Below, piece by piece: positions 21,190 through 21,514 of a stretch of DNA of 21,514 nt. The notes beneath the pieces are model-generated. The model was not told where the DNA came from. It worked only from the letters and a program-made list of their open reading frames with translations, and did no database searches. The first letter of the stretch is position 1; each line of letters begins with the position of its first letter. The translations under genes and the position numbers were made by a program. The DNA is from Gp6-AA40 sp046732795. GTDB lineage: Bacteria; Acidobacteriota; Vicinamibacteria; Vicinamibacterales; UBA2999. The stretch covers positions 1-21,514 of the forward strand of contig JBKPNV010000296.1 of the NCBI GenBank assembly GCA_046732795.1, written 5' to 3'.

Positions 21190-21514
21190 ATGGCCAGCAC
21201 GCGCATCCAAGTCGCAATCGTCAGCGGTATCGTACTCTTCGGTGGACTGGTGATGCTGGCGCAGGCGCCGCGCGAGCAGCGCGAGGCGCCGCCGACTCCC
21301 ACGCAGCTGCGCGACGCGGTGTCGCGCCTGCGTGGCAATCGCATCGCGACACCCAATGATTACGACAAGCTGACCCCGCAGCAAAAGGCGTACGTCGAGA
21401 GCATTCTCTCAGGTCCTCGTTCGGACATCTCAGGACCTCTCGGCGTGATGATGGTGAGCCCCGAGCTCGGCGACCTGAACCAGAAAGCGATTGCCTACGC
21501 GCGTTTTGCCGGCC
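21190..21514 (+). CDS. Exported carboxymuconolactone-decarboxylase-like protein (5' part)
   Basis: The gene runs off the window end after 108 codons. ATG 21190 follows AGGAGAG. The first residues, MASTRIQVAIVSGIVLFGGL and VMLAQ, are a signal peptide, unusual for this normally cytoplasmic family but common in acidobacterial homologues next to cytochromes. The mature part has LTPQQKAYVESILSGPRSDI, then GPLGVMMVSPELGDLNQKAI and AYARFAG, which match the first helices of the carboxymuconolactone decarboxylase (AhpD-like) fold. The CxxC or His catalytic region would lie beyond the window. It follows the ankyrin-cytochrome gene on the same strand. Confidence 0.75.
   Translation, partial: MASTRIQVAIVSGIVLFGGLVMLAQAPREQREAPPTPTQLRDAVSRLRGNRIATPNDYDKLTPQQKAYVESILSGPRSDISGPLGVMMVSPELGDLNQKAIAYARFAG

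Overview
The window looks like chromosomal DNA from a GC-rich, soil-type Acidobacteriota, most likely class Vicinamibacteria. This rests on gene families, since there is no rRNA here: a PSD1-type DUF1587/1595/1592/1588/1585 cytochrome overlapping a DUF1552 protein, followed by an ankyrin-cytochrome c fusion and a carboxymuconolactone-decarboxylase-like protein, with Tat-exported enzymes and many short palindromic repeats nearby. No tRNA, rRNA, CRISPR array, transposase or phage gene was seen.

Left part (1-6000): small genes mixed with decaying ones. A frameshifted retropepsin-like aspartic protease remnant (17-656) is followed by an intact, overlapping pair: a 73-residue zinc-ribbon protein and a YbjN/TY-Chap-like protein. 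Next come a tiny Lys/Arg-rich protein on the minus strand, an Asp-box beta-propeller protein, a Nudix hydrolase pseudogene with two frameshifts and an in-frame stop, a DinB-like protein, a WYL-like protein, and a small acidic protein whose last codons appear frameshifted.

Middle (6000-13400): a KimA-type APC transporter, a stand-alone GIY-YIG protein and a Tat-exported GH51 arabinofuranosidase. A metallo-beta-lactamase-fold gene lies convergent to the GH51 gene and is broken by one missing base. A membrane-anchored protein with three copies of a beta motif follows. The most unusual element is at 12772-13318: a promoter, a SAM-I/IV-type riboswitch beginning at the predicted transcription start, a hairpin that buries the Shine-Dalgarno sequence and ends one base before the ATG, and a 115-residue protein of unknown function.

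Right part (13394-21514): rmuC, then a dense run of inverted repeats, then the two-gene PSD1/DUF1552 operon, the ankyrin-cytochrome c gene and the start of a carboxymuconolactone-decarboxylase-like gene. These probably form a secreted or periplasmic oxidative module, but its substrate is unknown. Palindromes of the form GGGTC-W-GACCC occur inside the PSD1 gene and are translated. A second hairpin repeat, seen at 10174-10201 and 18990-19017, shows a compensatory base-pair change between its two copies.
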